Shown here: positions 1 to 9,400 of the stretch, in pieces
How the letters are laid out: each line of letters begins with the position of its first letter
How positions within the stretch are numbered: position 1 is the stretch's first letter
From: Leishmania martiniquensis
Taxonomy: Eukaryota > Euglenozoa > Kinetoplastea > Trypanosomatida > Trypanosomatidae
NCBI RefSeq assembly: GCF_017916325.1
Contig: NC_090147.1
Coordinates: forward strand, 159,501 to 223,500
Length of the DNA: 64,000 bases
Reading direction: 5' to 3'
Notes under the pieces: generated by a model
What the model saw: the letters and a program-made list of their open reading frames with translations, nothing else
Told to the model about the DNA's origin: nothing
The model's database searches: none
Translations under genes and position numbers: made by a program

Positions 1-389
1 CGCTCCGCACGGGGCCCCGGCGCGAGGTCCCCATCCCACGGCGGCCCACGGCACGGGGACGGGGCAAACAGCACCGCCCTACGCGCATCGAGGTCCGCGA
101 AGGACCCTTTTAGATACCGCGGCGAAGAATAGACGGCGCCGCGCGGAGACGAAGCGGCCTCGCTGGCGCCGCTAGGAAGTGCTGCCGCCTCCGAGAGAGA
201 GGCAAGCTGCAACTCCGCCACAAGATGCTCGCCGGCGCTTGCGAAGGTGGTGGGGTTGGCAGGCTCGGTCTTCTCAGAACCTGCGACGGAGTCTGAGGAG
301 TCGCTGTCACTGCCTGTTGAGGACGAGGGTTCCCCCTGGCTTTGGTCGAGGTCGAGCAGCCAAGAAAGTGCGGCGAGCATGGAGGCCAT
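1..389 (-). CDS. Hypothetical protein, 5' part only (runs off the left edge)
   Basis: An open frame starts at an ATG whose first base is 389 and stays open to the window edge, giving about 129 residues. The start is well defined: an in-frame TGA lies two codons upstream, and an AG follows a short T/C stretch about 20 bases upstream. The protein begins MASMLAALSWLLDLDQ and continues into a Ser/Asp-rich stretch (SDSDSSDS), then an Ala/Ser-rich, helix-prone segment and a Pro/Gly/Arg-rich part. Codons favour G or C in the third position, as in the other real genes here. No domain is recognised. The 3' end and function lie outside the window. A competing frame at 110-439 closes early and looks like a shadow. 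Confidence 0.6.
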   Translation of the reverse strand, partial: MASMLAALSWLLDLDQSQGEPSSSTGSDSDSSDSVAGSEKTEPANPTTFASAGEHLVAELQLASLSEAAALPSGASEAASSPRGAVYSSPRYLKGSFADLDARRAVLFAPSPCRGPPWDGDLAPGPRAE

Positions 390-1784
390 TCTTCACCCTC
401 GGCACGAGTAGCTGCAAGGTTGGGCAGTATGTGAGGCAATGCAATGCCGCACAGCTGTCACACTCTCAATGACGCTGGCAGGGTGGCGTAGAGGGGGGGC
501 GATCGTAAAGATGCGATGGCGGCCCCACCCCACCCCCACCCCGCACCGGCACACTCCCTCTCTGCGCGTAAGAGCTTCTGTGCGACAGCACTCTTTTGAT
601 GCGCAACGTTATTTTTCAATGTAAGGCACTGGGGCGTGCGTCACCAGCCCGTCCACCTGCCCGCACACGTGTTGAACGCGATTCAGTCGTTCGCGTGCAC
701 TGTTTTTTTTTCCCGATAGTGGAAGGAGCACATGCGTTAAAGGGAGAGGGGAAACGAGCCGAGACAGAGAGGCGGGGAGGAGTTGGTGTGTATGTGCGTG
801 TGCCACGGCTGCGCTCTCTTCACAGGCCTGGCGGCCACCCCGTGCACTACCAAGGAGCAGGTGCAAGAAGGACGGCACCCGAGCAACGAGAGCTGCTCAG
901 CGGCATCGGAGAACACCGCCACTTAGGAGAAATAGAAACAGCAGCGTAGCAGCAGGAGAGCTCGTGAGGGGAAGCCGATTCCACGTGCAGGAAGACGCAA
1001 TTTGAAAGTGAGACAAGCCAAGAACGAGCGCCACACATCATCCACGCTGAGCTGTTAGAAGGTGTTGGCAAACTATTGTGCAACCCCTCGTGAAGCCTTT
1101 TTTCCTGTTAGCGCGGCTGTTCCTGCCGTACCGCAACGCGCACACTCCATGTGCATTACCCTCTCCTCCAACGTGTTCACCCCACCCACCCATCCCGCCT
1201 CTGCCCCACAGAGCGCACACGTCAAGGTCAGCCACCACACCACACCCCTACCGGCCCCCGTCACACACACACACGCACACACACATACAGGGGGCCCCGA
1301 TCGCACACCTCGTGGGGCGAGGCAGGCGGGTAGGCAGACACGTCACACCAATGCTGCGCACCGAGCCATCTGGGCGAAGCCCATGCGCCGAACTCCAGCC
1401 ATGCTGGCACCCCGACCATCGCGACGCCACTCCACGCAAGGCCCAACCCTCAGCATCGGCAGCGATGCATCGCCCTGGGCCTCCTCGCGGTGGGTGGTTG
1501 GGGGGGGGGAGGGCTTCCTGGCCTTCGCACGGGCAGCGAGGCGCCGGACCGCCCGAGAGGCGGCGCACTGAGCTGCTCCCCTCCCTTCCCCTCCCTCCTT
1601 TCAGCACATCCCTGAAGAGGGAAGTTCGTAATGAGAGCAAAAAAAGTGCGCAGCAGCAGCCGGACGGCGGCGACAGAGCGAAGAAGCGCAGTCACTGAGC
1701 GGGGCCCGGGGAGGACGAGGAAAGCCGAGGGGGAGAAGGCGAGCGCGTGGCGTAGGCAGCCGCTCCTCCCCCCTCCTCTCCGCC
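390..1784. other. Intergenic spacer between the partial gene and the CZIB-like gene
   Basis: No supportable gene. It should hold the 3' UTR of the CZIB-like mRNA and the splice region of the leftmost gene. It contains a CA-type microsatellite near 1261-1290, short G runs near 1500-1510, and purine-rich stretches on the + strand at 1640-1745. Open frames here are low-complexity and contradict one another. Confidence 0.6.
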
Positions 1785-2270
1785 TCACCTCCTCTTCGAT
1801 TTTTCGAAGTCCACCGAAACGCCAGTGATACTGACAGCCGTCGCCGCGCCCTGGTCGTAGTCGTACCACCCCTCCGATAGGTCGACATCCTCGAAGGTGC
1901 CGCCACCGGCAGCGACGACGGTCCACTGGTTGTCGATCTCGAGCTCGACCGGCCGGCCACCGCGCACCTCGAAGGCCGCAATCACGTTGGCCGCGCGCTC
2001 CTCCTCCGCACTGTAGTAGCCAGTGCCCGCCGGGACAGAGAGCACGTCGGCCGTGATGTCCGCCTTGCAGAGTTTGCACTTAGACACGAAGTTGTGCACG
2101 CCGCCATCGCGGTCGTGCTGCTCGTTGGGGTTGACGTACATAACCCCAGACGACTCCTCATTGCACGACGCGCATTGGAAGCGCAGGCCCCACGTGCGGT
2201 TCTTGACAGGCGTGATCCGCTCGACCCCCTCTGACTCCTCGACACGCATCACTGCATGGAAAACGGGCAT
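1785..2270 (-). CDS. CZIB: CXXC motif-containing zinc-binding protein (CZIB / UPF0587, DUF866 family)
   Basis: A 161-residue protein from an ATG at 2270. The size matches the eukaryotic CZIB (human C1orf123) family of about 160 residues. Two CXXC pairs are visible, Cys33-Cys36 (CASC) and Cys65-Cys68 (CKLC), spaced as expected for the single structural zinc site of this family. The segment between them, with VNPNEQHDRDGGVHNFVSKC, and the following beta-rich part with EGWYDYD near the C-terminus also look family-like. The family is cytosolic and widely conserved. Human CZIB has been reported to interact with the copper chaperone CCS, but the cellular role remains poorly defined. The gene is complete and unbroken. 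The identification rests on motif pattern and length, without a database search. Confidence 0.88.
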   Translation of the reverse strand: MPVFHAVMRVEESEGVERITPVKNRTWGLRFQCASCNEESSGVMYVNPNEQHDRDGGVHNFVSKCKLCKADITADVLSVPAGTGYYSAEEERAANVIAAFEVRGGRPVELEIDNQWTVVAAGGGTFEDVDLSEGWYDYDQGAATAVSITGVSVDFEKSKRR

Positions 2271-3524
2271 GATGAGTCAGCGGGGTATTCGCTCCTGTGC
2301 TTGGTGCCCGCGCACCTCCCTAAAGCTGCTGCCCCGGTGAATCGGTGGAGGGGCGGGGTTGCGCTGTCTTCTCGAAGGGTGCAAGTCGTCGATCAAGAGA
2401 TATCCAAGCACAGCGCCGCCACAGACGGATACGTAGGAACCGGAGGGCAGGGATGGGGTGCAGCGACAAGTCTCGTGTGAGCCAGCGAAGTTGAAACTGG
2501 GAAGGTGAGATGTGTTCCGGTGAGCGCTCGTGAAGCACTTGAGTGACAGAAGAGGACGCCAAAACGAATGGAGTGGGGGAGGGGAGCGATGCCGAGAAGA
2601 GAAGAGGAGAGGGAGAGGAGATGCATCGAGGCACGGGAGCGACGCTTGCGTACAACCGCGCAAGCACGAGACCGCGAGGAGCGGAAGTGCGTGCGCTGCT
2701 CCCATAGCGGCACACAGAGAGGAAACGTAAACGGTGCCTGTTGTCTTCGTGTGCCACAGAGACGTCAGCACCACAAGCCCTTCCCCTTCCCCACCACACA
2801 CACACAGACACTCAGACAAAGGGGGTGGGACATGCAGACACGCTGGAACCTCTTCGAACCAAGCTGTTCGCGCCGCTCCACCCTCGTGCGTAAAGGTGGA
2901 GCGGGGTGGGAGACGTGCCCTGGTGCCGTATACGCTGCCGCAGGTGACCGCAGGCGCATACCGTTCTCACTATCCGCCGCTAGTCGCTTGGCGGCCGTGG
3001 GGACGCAAAGTCAGACACGCCGAGAAGCGCCAGCAAGACGATAGAAGCGGACGCATTGAGAGGAAGAGAAGCCGTGCCATCAATCGCATCTCATCACACC
3101 GGTACACACGCGCGCCCCTCGTCTTCTAGGCGCTGTCGCCGTTAACGATGGTGCCTTCTCCACTGGCATCCTGCCAACTAGACATGCGAACCGCGTGCGC
3201 GCGTATGGATCGATGGATGGAGGGGGGGAGAGGGGGAAGGGGGCAGACTGCCCCCCGCCCCCTACGGTACGCGCACAGCACTCACCCAGAGATGTACGTA
3301 GGCAGAAAACGGGGAGGAGACACACACATGCAGACACCAAAGGAGGAGAGGAGAGGAGAGGGAGGGCGGGCTCGAGAGCACGCCTCAAGTCCAGAGACGG
3401 TCCTCTCGGCACCACCGCACCAACATCCGTAGCGGGACACGGCCAGATGGGAGCAGATACTGCCCAAGACGTCTGAGGTGAGGATCGTCATCACCCTCAG
3501 GAGGAAACGGGGGTCATCCGATAA
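2271..3524. other. Intergenic spacer
   Basis: No supportable gene. Contains AG-rich + strand stretches (2570-2640, 3220-3245, 3340-3370), which are pyrimidine tracts in the minus-strand RNA and would serve trans-splicing of the CZIB-like mRNA. Also a short CA run near 2795-2810. Confidence 0.55.
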
Positions 3525-3883
3525 CTAAAATTCGTGTAGATGAAGGGCCACGAGCGGAGAGCGACATGCGACCCGAGACAGCAGCTCAAAAAAAAAATCG
3601 CGAATATTCAGCATCCTCAACCCGCCACTGGCGCTCGTGCGCGTTGGGTTCGCCTGCACGTCGTCGAACGCTGTCACGCCCGAGATCTCAGTGTTCTTCC
3701 TTAGGCTCGCAGCCACAGCGTCCACGATCCCGGACCCGCGGATGCCCTTGTGCGTCACCATCAGAGGATTCTTGTCGCTCACCGACCGCATATTGGGCCC
3801 CGCAGCGCTCCAGCACCCACAAAGCTCACGCTCGGAGTGAAGAGCGTCGACGCAGCAGCGCACAGACGGGCCGCATGCATCAT
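3525..3883 (-). pseudogene. Relic of an iron-containing alcohol dehydrogenase (N-terminal fragment, frameshifted)
   Basis: From the ATG pair at 3883/3880 a short frame reads MMHAARLCAAASTLFTPSV then FVGAGAL, the typical start of an iron-containing (type III) alcohol dehydrogenase with a possible mitochondrial presequence. That frame stops at 3779. The next family segment continues in a different frame of the same strand: VSDKNPLMVTHKGIRGSGI, then VDAVAASLRK and a piece ending FDDVQANPT, which correspond to the first Rossmann-like strands of the NAD-binding domain. After NPT the similarity stops, and the frame ends at 3525. So about 65 of the usual 380-400 residues remain, with one frameshift near 3780-3820 and loss of everything downstream. 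It is probably non-functional, and could still be transcribed as part of the cluster. The two-frame agreement with a single family makes chance unlikely. Confidence 0.75.
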
Positions 3884-4509
3884 CGTGGTGCGCCAGCGGG
3901 ATCGGCTGAGGGAAGAGTAGAGAGGGCAGGGGAGAGAGAGAAAGAGAGAGAGGAGGGGGTGCAGAGTCGTGCCAGCGGATAGCAAGCGGTCCGGGCGGGA
4001 GCGTGTGCAAGACCGGCCGCGCGGAACTGTGAGGAGGGGCTGCGAGAGAAGAGGGGAGGGGAGGAGGATGAGAAGGGCGTAGAAGGGGAAGTGGGCTGCA
4101 TCCTTGAACGACGTTGTCGCGTCCGGTGCATGCAGAAAGTGTGTCTTGGGGACACTACGCAGCGAGCGCCGACAAAACGGGCGTAGTGCACACGTCCCCG
4201 TAGAGGAAAACAGTGAGGTGCGCTCGAATGCCCAGCAGGCTGAGATACGGGCCAGGTGGAGCAGCGGTGCACTGCGCCAGCGCCGCGGCGGCAAAGGGGG
4301 GGAGGAGCAGCGTGTGAAATGCGTTTGTCCGGTGTAGAGAGATTATTCCGTCTTCGGCGAGGCGAGCACAGGTAAAGGAGAGGGAAGCACGAATGCCGTC
4401 GGTCGCAGATACCCGAGCACACAGCTACACTGAAAACAGCTCGAACGTTCGCCGTCCATTCGCATGTGCTGCGCTTTACCCGTGGACACACGATGTGTGG
4501 GCAAAGACG
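3884..4509. other. Intergenic spacer
   Basis: No supportable gene. Purine-rich + strand blocks at 3900-3960 and 4030-4100 form a long pyrimidine tract in the minus-strand RNA, a plausible splice region for the degenerate dehydrogenase locus. Confidence 0.5.
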
Positions 4510-6537
4510 TCAGTTCGTGTAGAAGACGGCCAGCTGCTTCTCGCAATACCGCGTCATGATCGCGATGCACGACGCCGCGAAGTGCCGTGCCGTGCGAGGG
4601 TAGCGGGACTCAGGAGCGTTGAAAACGGCACAGTTGGCAGCCACGTGCCAAATGCTGCGCTCCAACTCGGCCAGTGTCAGCACGCGTTTCTCACTGCTCG
4701 CGGTGCTGTCCAGGAGCGAGCGGACGCTGTTGCCGAGTGCGCCTGCCGGCGGAACTCCTCCACGCCGCAAGCCTCGATACTCAGCCTTCGTAGATGTCGT
4801 CGCCGACGCCGCCACGAAACCGCTGCCGCTGCCGACCGCGTGCGAGGCCCCGACTTTGAAGGATGTGGCCGGCGCCGACCCAGTGTCTAGCGGTGGTGTG
4901 CCGGGCCGAAGCCGAGAGGTCGCCTCGACTCTGGCAGCGCCCCCTGCGTGGTTCGTATGCGCCATCATGGCTGCACGCGCGTAGTGGCGGTGGCTCTCTG
5001 AGATGTAGCGACGCACCTCGGCGAGGCTCAGCGGGGAGTGGACGATGGTGTTGTACGGGCCTGAGCGGACGCCGGCGAACTCCATGATGGTGGCCGCGTG
5101 CACCGGGGACAGAAAGTCATCCGCCCCGTCCACGAGGAAGAACTGCTCTAGCAGCGAGGAGAAGTCCTCGAGAGGCAACGGGGTGGCGTAGCGCAGCACG
5201 TGCAGCTGCGCGCGGGCCTGCGGAGAGGGCAAGGAGCACCAGAGCGCGTACCATGGCGCATCGAGAGGGTCGGGGTCGAACAGCGGCGTTGAAGGGAACG
5301 CGACGCGGTCGCTCTTCTGCGCCAAGCCTGTCCTCCGCGACTCTCCGGGGGTAGTTGCGGTATGGTCGGCAGCTGCGCGGCTGGAGCACTGCTCCGCGCC
5401 CGGCGGTAGCGCCATCGGCTCTCCGTCGGTCGGCGCCACTGCCCTGCCCGCGCTGTCGGCTGCATGCCGCTCTACGGCGTTGGTGTCGCGCAAGGAAGGA
5501 GTTGGCGAAGAGCCTCTCGCGCAGGCCATGCGCCCATCCATAATTGCCCCACCCATCACCACCTGCGTCGCTGCGCCCGGAGGAGGGCTTGCAGGGAGAG
5601 ATTGGGCGGGCGCTTGCGACATCGCCGAAGCACTGGCCCACAGCGACGGCGCCAGCGAAGACGTCTGTGCGTCAGAACGCGCAGAAGGCAATGGCGACGC
5701 GTCACTAGCGCCGGCTTTTCTTGAGTCGCCCCAAGAGGATGCTGTGCCTTGTATGGCAGTCGTAGCAGGAAAGCCTTCCGAGTGGGTCCCGGCTTTCGAC
5801 AAAGAGGGAGCCGAGGAAGAGTCTGCTTGCAGCACGCCTCCCAGCCTGCTGTCGCCGGTGGTACTTCCGCTGATGGTAAACGTCGTCTGCAGCGGAGTCG
5901 CCGCCGCACACCCCTCCTCTTCTTGCGCCTCCTTGGCGTAAAAGTGTAACATTTCGGCATGCTGCCACGCGTACGCCGCGCGCATCGCCTCTCGATCACT
6001 CTTGTGCGCTGCCGTATAAATGTCCTCCGCGACGACTCGGTGAAGTGCGCGAGCGCTGTAAAGCTCTCCCGTCAACGCGTAGACGTGGGCAGCAAGCAGC
6101 GTCCAGTCCACGTGTCCCCAGCTGTCGAAGTCGCAGGTTTCCCACCGTGCCGCGGTCAACGTTGAGGCAGTGGCCGAGGTCGAAGGCGAGACGCCAGCGA
6201 TGGCGGCGCGGGTGTTGCCTTTAGAATCGCTGCTACTATTGGCGCCGGCGTCTCCGCTACTCCTCCACGCGCCCTCGACAGCCACCTTCGTCTCCTTCCC
6301 AAGCAACCCATCCTCCATGGCGCGCTTGACGCCGCTCCAGGTCAACTGGCGCTGCTGCTCTTTGTGAGACTCCCGCACCAAGAGCAGCGCATACCACAGC
6401 ATGCCGAGAGCATCGTTGAAGCGAACCGAGGCCCTCAGAGATCCCGCATTGCGCACACGACCGGCAACAGGAGCGGTGGCAGAACCGCCATCACAGGTGG
6501 TGGCCGTGGCGGAGCTGGAGACGGGTGGGACTGGCAT
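4510..6537 (-). CDS. Bromodomain protein with a large internal insertion (C-terminal bromodomain)
   Basis: A 675-residue protein from the ATG at 6537; the open frame extends upstream only through a GTG and a pyrimidine tract, so those residues are excluded. The C-terminal part reads as a bromodomain: helix Z with LLEQFFLV from about residue 460, the shelf-like FLSPV, a ZA loop ending PYNTIVHSPLSLAEVRRYI (near 490-512), then a Ser/Ala/Gly-rich insertion of about 100 residues, and finally the helix B / BC loop LTLAELERS to NCAVFNAPESRYPRTARHF. Asn640 in NCAVFN is the position that normally binds acetyl-lysine. The N-terminal half has a helical block (DWTLLAAHVYALTGELYSAR, about 135-205) and a long low-complexity linker. 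The likely role is reading acetylated histones in the nucleus, as for trypanosomatid bromodomain factors. I do not assign it to a numbered BDF. Confidence 0.75.
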   Translation of the reverse strand: MPVPPVSSSATATTCDGGSATAPVAGRVRNAGSLRASVRFNDALGMLWYALLLVRESHKEQQRQLTWSGVKRAMEDGLLGKETKVAVEGAWRSSGDAGANSSSDSKGNTRAAIAGVSPSTSATASTLTAARWETCDFDSWGHVDWTLLAAHVYALTGELYSARALHRVVAEDIYTAAHKSDREAMRAAYAWQHAEMLHFYAKEAQEEEGCAAATPLQTTFTISGSTTGDSRLGGVLQADSSSAPSLSKAGTHSEGFPATTAIQGTASSWGDSRKAGASDASPLPSARSDAQTSSLAPSLWASASAMSQAPAQSLPASPPPGAATQVVMGGAIMDGRMACARGSSPTPSLRDTNAVERHAADSAGRAVAPTDGEPMALPPGAEQCSSRAAADHTATTPGESRRTGLAQKSDRVAFPSTPLFDPDPLDAPWYALWCSLPSPQARAQLHVLRYATPLPLEDFSSLLEQFFLVDGADDFLSPVHAATIMEFAGVRSGPYNTIVHSPLSLAEVRRYISESHRHYARAAMMAHTNHAGGAARVEATSRLRPGTPPLDTGSAPATSFKVGASHAVGSGSGFVAASATTSTKAEYRGLRRGGVPPAGALGNSVRSLLDSTASSEKRVLTLAELERSIWHVAANCAVFNAPESRYPRTARHFAASCIAIMTRYCEKQLAVFYTN

Positions 6538-6602
6538 CACTTCAAGGGGCAAGTGGGCGAGGCGAAGGGAGGAACGAAGAGAGAGAGAGGAAAGGGAGGA
6601 GG
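6538..6602 (-). promoter_or_regulatory. Candidate spliced-leader acceptor of the bromodomain gene
   Basis: In the minus-strand RNA a C/T tract of roughly 45 bases (6558-6602) is followed by CTTGCCCCTTGAAG and then TG-ATG. The first AG (6541-6540) lies only two bases before the start codon. If used, the 5' UTR would be almost only the spliced leader. Confidence 0.4.
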
Positions 6603-7510
6603 GCCGAAGGGGATCGCCTCCGCATGTGCAGCAGACGCTCGACACACCGGACGGACTTTCTCACTGACTTGCCGTGCGGGTCTCTTTAGCTTTTATCTTA
6701 CCGTTCTCCTTGTGTGTGCACGCTTGGAGGAGGGGGGGCGGGGCAGGAGGAAAGAGGAGAAGAGACGCGCACAGACGCATACCAGTCGCAGAGGAAGGCG
6801 AGCCCATCGGCGAGAGAGAACAAAGAGGGGAAGACGCTGATGGCGCCGTATGACGAGGGGAACGAGCGACTGCCAGCAGGCCGCTCCATGTTACCACTGA
6901 CAGAGGCCGGCCAGCCAAGTGCGCCGTGCCGCTTTCCGCCTGCCAACCTCTTTTCTTCGCGCATCCTGCGCCGGGAGGCGTGAGCCCGCCGCCGCCTCTA
7001 TCTGATGTCGCAGCGGGGAAGTCATGCGCATGACCGATTCTCCGGGTCCTCTGCCTTAGAAATCAACACACACACACACACAGATATAGATAGATATATT
7101 TATATATTTATAGACGCACACCTGGCGTCATTGGTCTCAGTTTCAGTGAATGCCGCCGTTACGTGAGGAACGGCAGCTGCTGCTTTGCATAAGGCCCCGC
7201 AGATGCGTCGCTGAGCCTTCCCCAACCACCCACCCCTTTCCCCTTCCCTCCCCTGGCGCTCATCACCGACAAGTCCTGCGCCGTCGCCGCTTTTCCCGGG
7301 TAACCTCGTCGCGATGGCTGTGCCTACGCTGAGAGGAATCGCAGGAGGAGGAAGGGAGGGGGGAACGGCTACCGCCGTCCCACGTCAATACATTAGATCT
7401 TCACCATAACGCCAAGGCACGTACCGGGCAAGTGTATAGGCTGATGAGGTGGCAGAGGCGGAGCGAGCGGAAGTTCGTGACCAGCACCATGGAAACGGTC
7501 ATCATGCGAC
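6603..7510. other. Intergenic spacer
   Basis: No supportable gene. Contains a CA run at 7066-7082 joined to an AT-rich tract of about 30 bases (7083-7114), one of many such tracts in the window. Downstream is pyrimidine-rich on the + strand (7220-7290). It should hold the 3' UTR of the UTP23 gene's mRNA. Confidence 0.5.
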
Positions 7511-9400
7511 TCAGTTGGCGCGGAACACCTCACGCCTCCGTTTCTTCTTCATAGAGAGCGGATTCTGCCCCTTCTGGCGGCGCCGCTTGCGATCTGCCGA
7601 TGCTATGCCGCTCGCCTTGTTGCCAGTCGCGGGAGACGCACTCAGCTTGGATTGCTGGTGCAGATGATGAGAGACCTTTCCAGGCAACGCCACCTCAGAC
7701 GCAGCGCCGAGGCACCTCATAAAGGCAACGTCGGCCCGTGAAAGCTGCGGCGCGGCTGCAACCACAGTCACCGCAGTCGCAGGTGCATGCGGAGAGGCGG
7801 GCGCGCGAGAGTAGCCCGCAACCCGTGCCGACCGGGGCTCACTGCTTCGCAGGCCGCTCCACGAGGACGGTGCGGCAGCCGCAGACGATGAGGGTTGCCC
7901 GCTCGCCGCCCTGCTGCCTTCACGTGGTCGCCTACCCTCGGTGCCTTCCTCATCATAGTGGTACGCCGTTCCGCGTTGCTCGATCCAAAGCGCATCGGGG
8001 TTCGTGGTCAAGCGCAGCAGCGGCGTCACGGCGGCGAGACGGCGTCGCACGTCATGGCTCTGCGTCGCCACAAAGAACGCGCGAGGAGAAAATGGGCGGG
8101 ATGCAGTGGAGAAGGCAGCATCGGCACCGTCTCCTCCGACCTCTTGCGTCCGTGCAACCGATGCGTTCTCCGTGGTGGGGTGATGTGATTTGCCCACATT
8201 ATCGCCGCTGCCAGAAGCCTTCCGATGCTTTCGGCGGCGGCGCTTGGCCGCTGCGCTCTGTGAAGAGAGCATCGAAAAGTTCCGGTCGCTGAACAACGGC
8301 ATCGAGACGAGCCGCAGCGAACTCAGGTCACACGCAGAGGCGTCAAGGGCGTCTATGCCCTCACGTGGGCGGCGGCCAAGTAGGGTGTCGTTGGCAGCCA
8401 TAAACTCCCCAATGGCCCTGGACTCGTTACGCATGGGTAGAGAGGTACTGGCTGCCTTCTCCGTCGGCCCGCTCGCTTGGCGGCTATCGCCTGAGACGCT
8501 GTGCCATCGATGCTGCTCCTCTAATTGAATCAGCGTGATTCGGCTTAGCAGGTGGTTGACCACCACCGCCGGCACCTCCTGGAATGTGAGCGGAAAGGCA
8601 GTAGAGGAGGGAAACGGCCCGACGTGCCGATGCGCACCACCGCCGCCGCCGCCGCTGCTGTCGTCCATGACGGTCAGCTTGCCGAATGACGCACCTAGCC
8701 ACGCCTCCGTAGCGCTCCTCCCACGGCGCTGCTCCGAGTGCGGCGACGTGGCCGATGATAGCGGTGGAGTGGACGACCTCTGCCGCTTCGAATCGGCGCT
8801 GCTCCTCTTCTGCGCCCCCACCGGCGAGGCGCCGGCGGCACTCGAGGCCGCCAGGGCCGAGGCGAGCTCCCGCATGCGGTGGAGGGCCGCCATCGTCTCC
8901 GGCAAGCAGTAGCAGTGAAACGTCGAGGCCAAGGCGGCCTCGGCGGCGGTAGAAGTCCCGCTTGCAGCCGGGCCAGCGCCGCCGCTCTGAAACGCATCGA
9001 ACAACAGCCCCGCGAGGAAGGCCCCAGGGGAGAGCGCCGGTACGTCGCCAAACGGCAGCCGTGCCATGCTGGACACCGTGGACGCCGTGATCCTGTCCGT
9101 CGTCGATGGCGCTGGAAGGGCTGATCGGTCGCCCGTGCGCGTGACGTCGTCTTCGATGGCTGTCGCCGCAGCCTTGCGCAGCTTGCGGCGGCGCGCCTCG
9201 CGCCACATGGCGGGCGCGTTGGCCTGCCAGTACGACAAGAGCACCGCTCGCAGGAACGAAGCGTCGCACAAGATAGCGTAGCCGCGGTCGCCACTGACCG
9301 CGGAGGACGAAGGGGCATAGGAGGCGTGGATGAGGTGCGAGGCGGATAAGATGCGCAGGCACCGCTTATTAGCGTGCGCCCGAAGCACCCTCCGCTTCAT
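7511..9400 (-). CDS. UTP23: UTP23-like small-subunit rRNA processing factor (PIN-like domain), enlarged
   Basis: A 629-residue protein starting at the ATG at 9400, which yields the typical N-terminus MKRRVLRAHANKRCLRILSA. The upstream open frame (to 9637) is pyrimidine-tract translation. A PIN-like strand follows (YAILCDASFLRAVLLSYW, about 40-60) with the usual Asp. Later come FFVATQSHDVRRRLAAVTP, matching the family's second half (VVATQD, then R-rich helix and PLL), and the diagnostic basic tail KGQNPLSMKKKRRR, close to the GPNPLSVKKK tail of Utp23. Family members are about 250-300 residues. Here Ala/Ser/Gly-rich inserts more than double the length. Known role: nucleolar component of the SSU processome that helps release snR30/U17 snoRNA during 18S rRNA maturation. 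Yeast Utp23 is considered not catalytic. Confidence 0.85.
   Translation of the reverse strand: MKRRVLRAHANKRCLRILSASHLIHASYAPSSSAVSGDRGYAILCDASFLRAVLLSYWQANAPAMWREARRRKLRKAAATAIEDDVTRTGDRSALPAPSTTDRITASTVSSMARLPFGDVPALSPGAFLAGLLFDAFQSGGAGPAASGTSTAAEAALASTFHCYCLPETMAALHRMRELASALAASSAAGASPVGAQKRSSADSKRQRSSTPPLSSATSPHSEQRRGRSATEAWLGASFGKLTVMDDSSGGGGGGAHRHVGPFPSSTAFPLTFQEVPAVVVNHLLSRITLIQLEEQHRWHSVSGDSRQASGPTEKAASTSLPMRNESRAIGEFMAANDTLLGRRPREGIDALDASACDLSSLRLVSMPLFSDRNFSMLSSQSAAAKRRRRKHRKASGSGDNVGKSHHPTTENASVARTQEVGGDGADAAFSTASRPFSPRAFFVATQSHDVRRRLAAVTPLLRLTTNPDALWIEQRGTAYHYDEEGTEGRRPREGSRAASGQPSSSAAAAPSSWSGLRSSEPRSARVAGYSRAPASPHAPATAVTVVAAAPQLSRADVAFMRCLGAASEVALPGKVSHHLHQQSKLSASPATGNKASGIASADRKRRRQKGQNPLSMKKKRRREVFRAN

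Noticed and set aside
1450..2079. Minus-strand frame of 209 codons overlapping the CZIB-like gene
   Set aside because: Shadow frame: the CZIB-like frame carries both CXXC pairs and a full-length family match.
8484..9362. Minus-strand frame of 292 codons inside UTP23
   Set aside because: Out-of-frame shadow of a GC-rich gene; Arg/Gly/Ala-rich with no family features.
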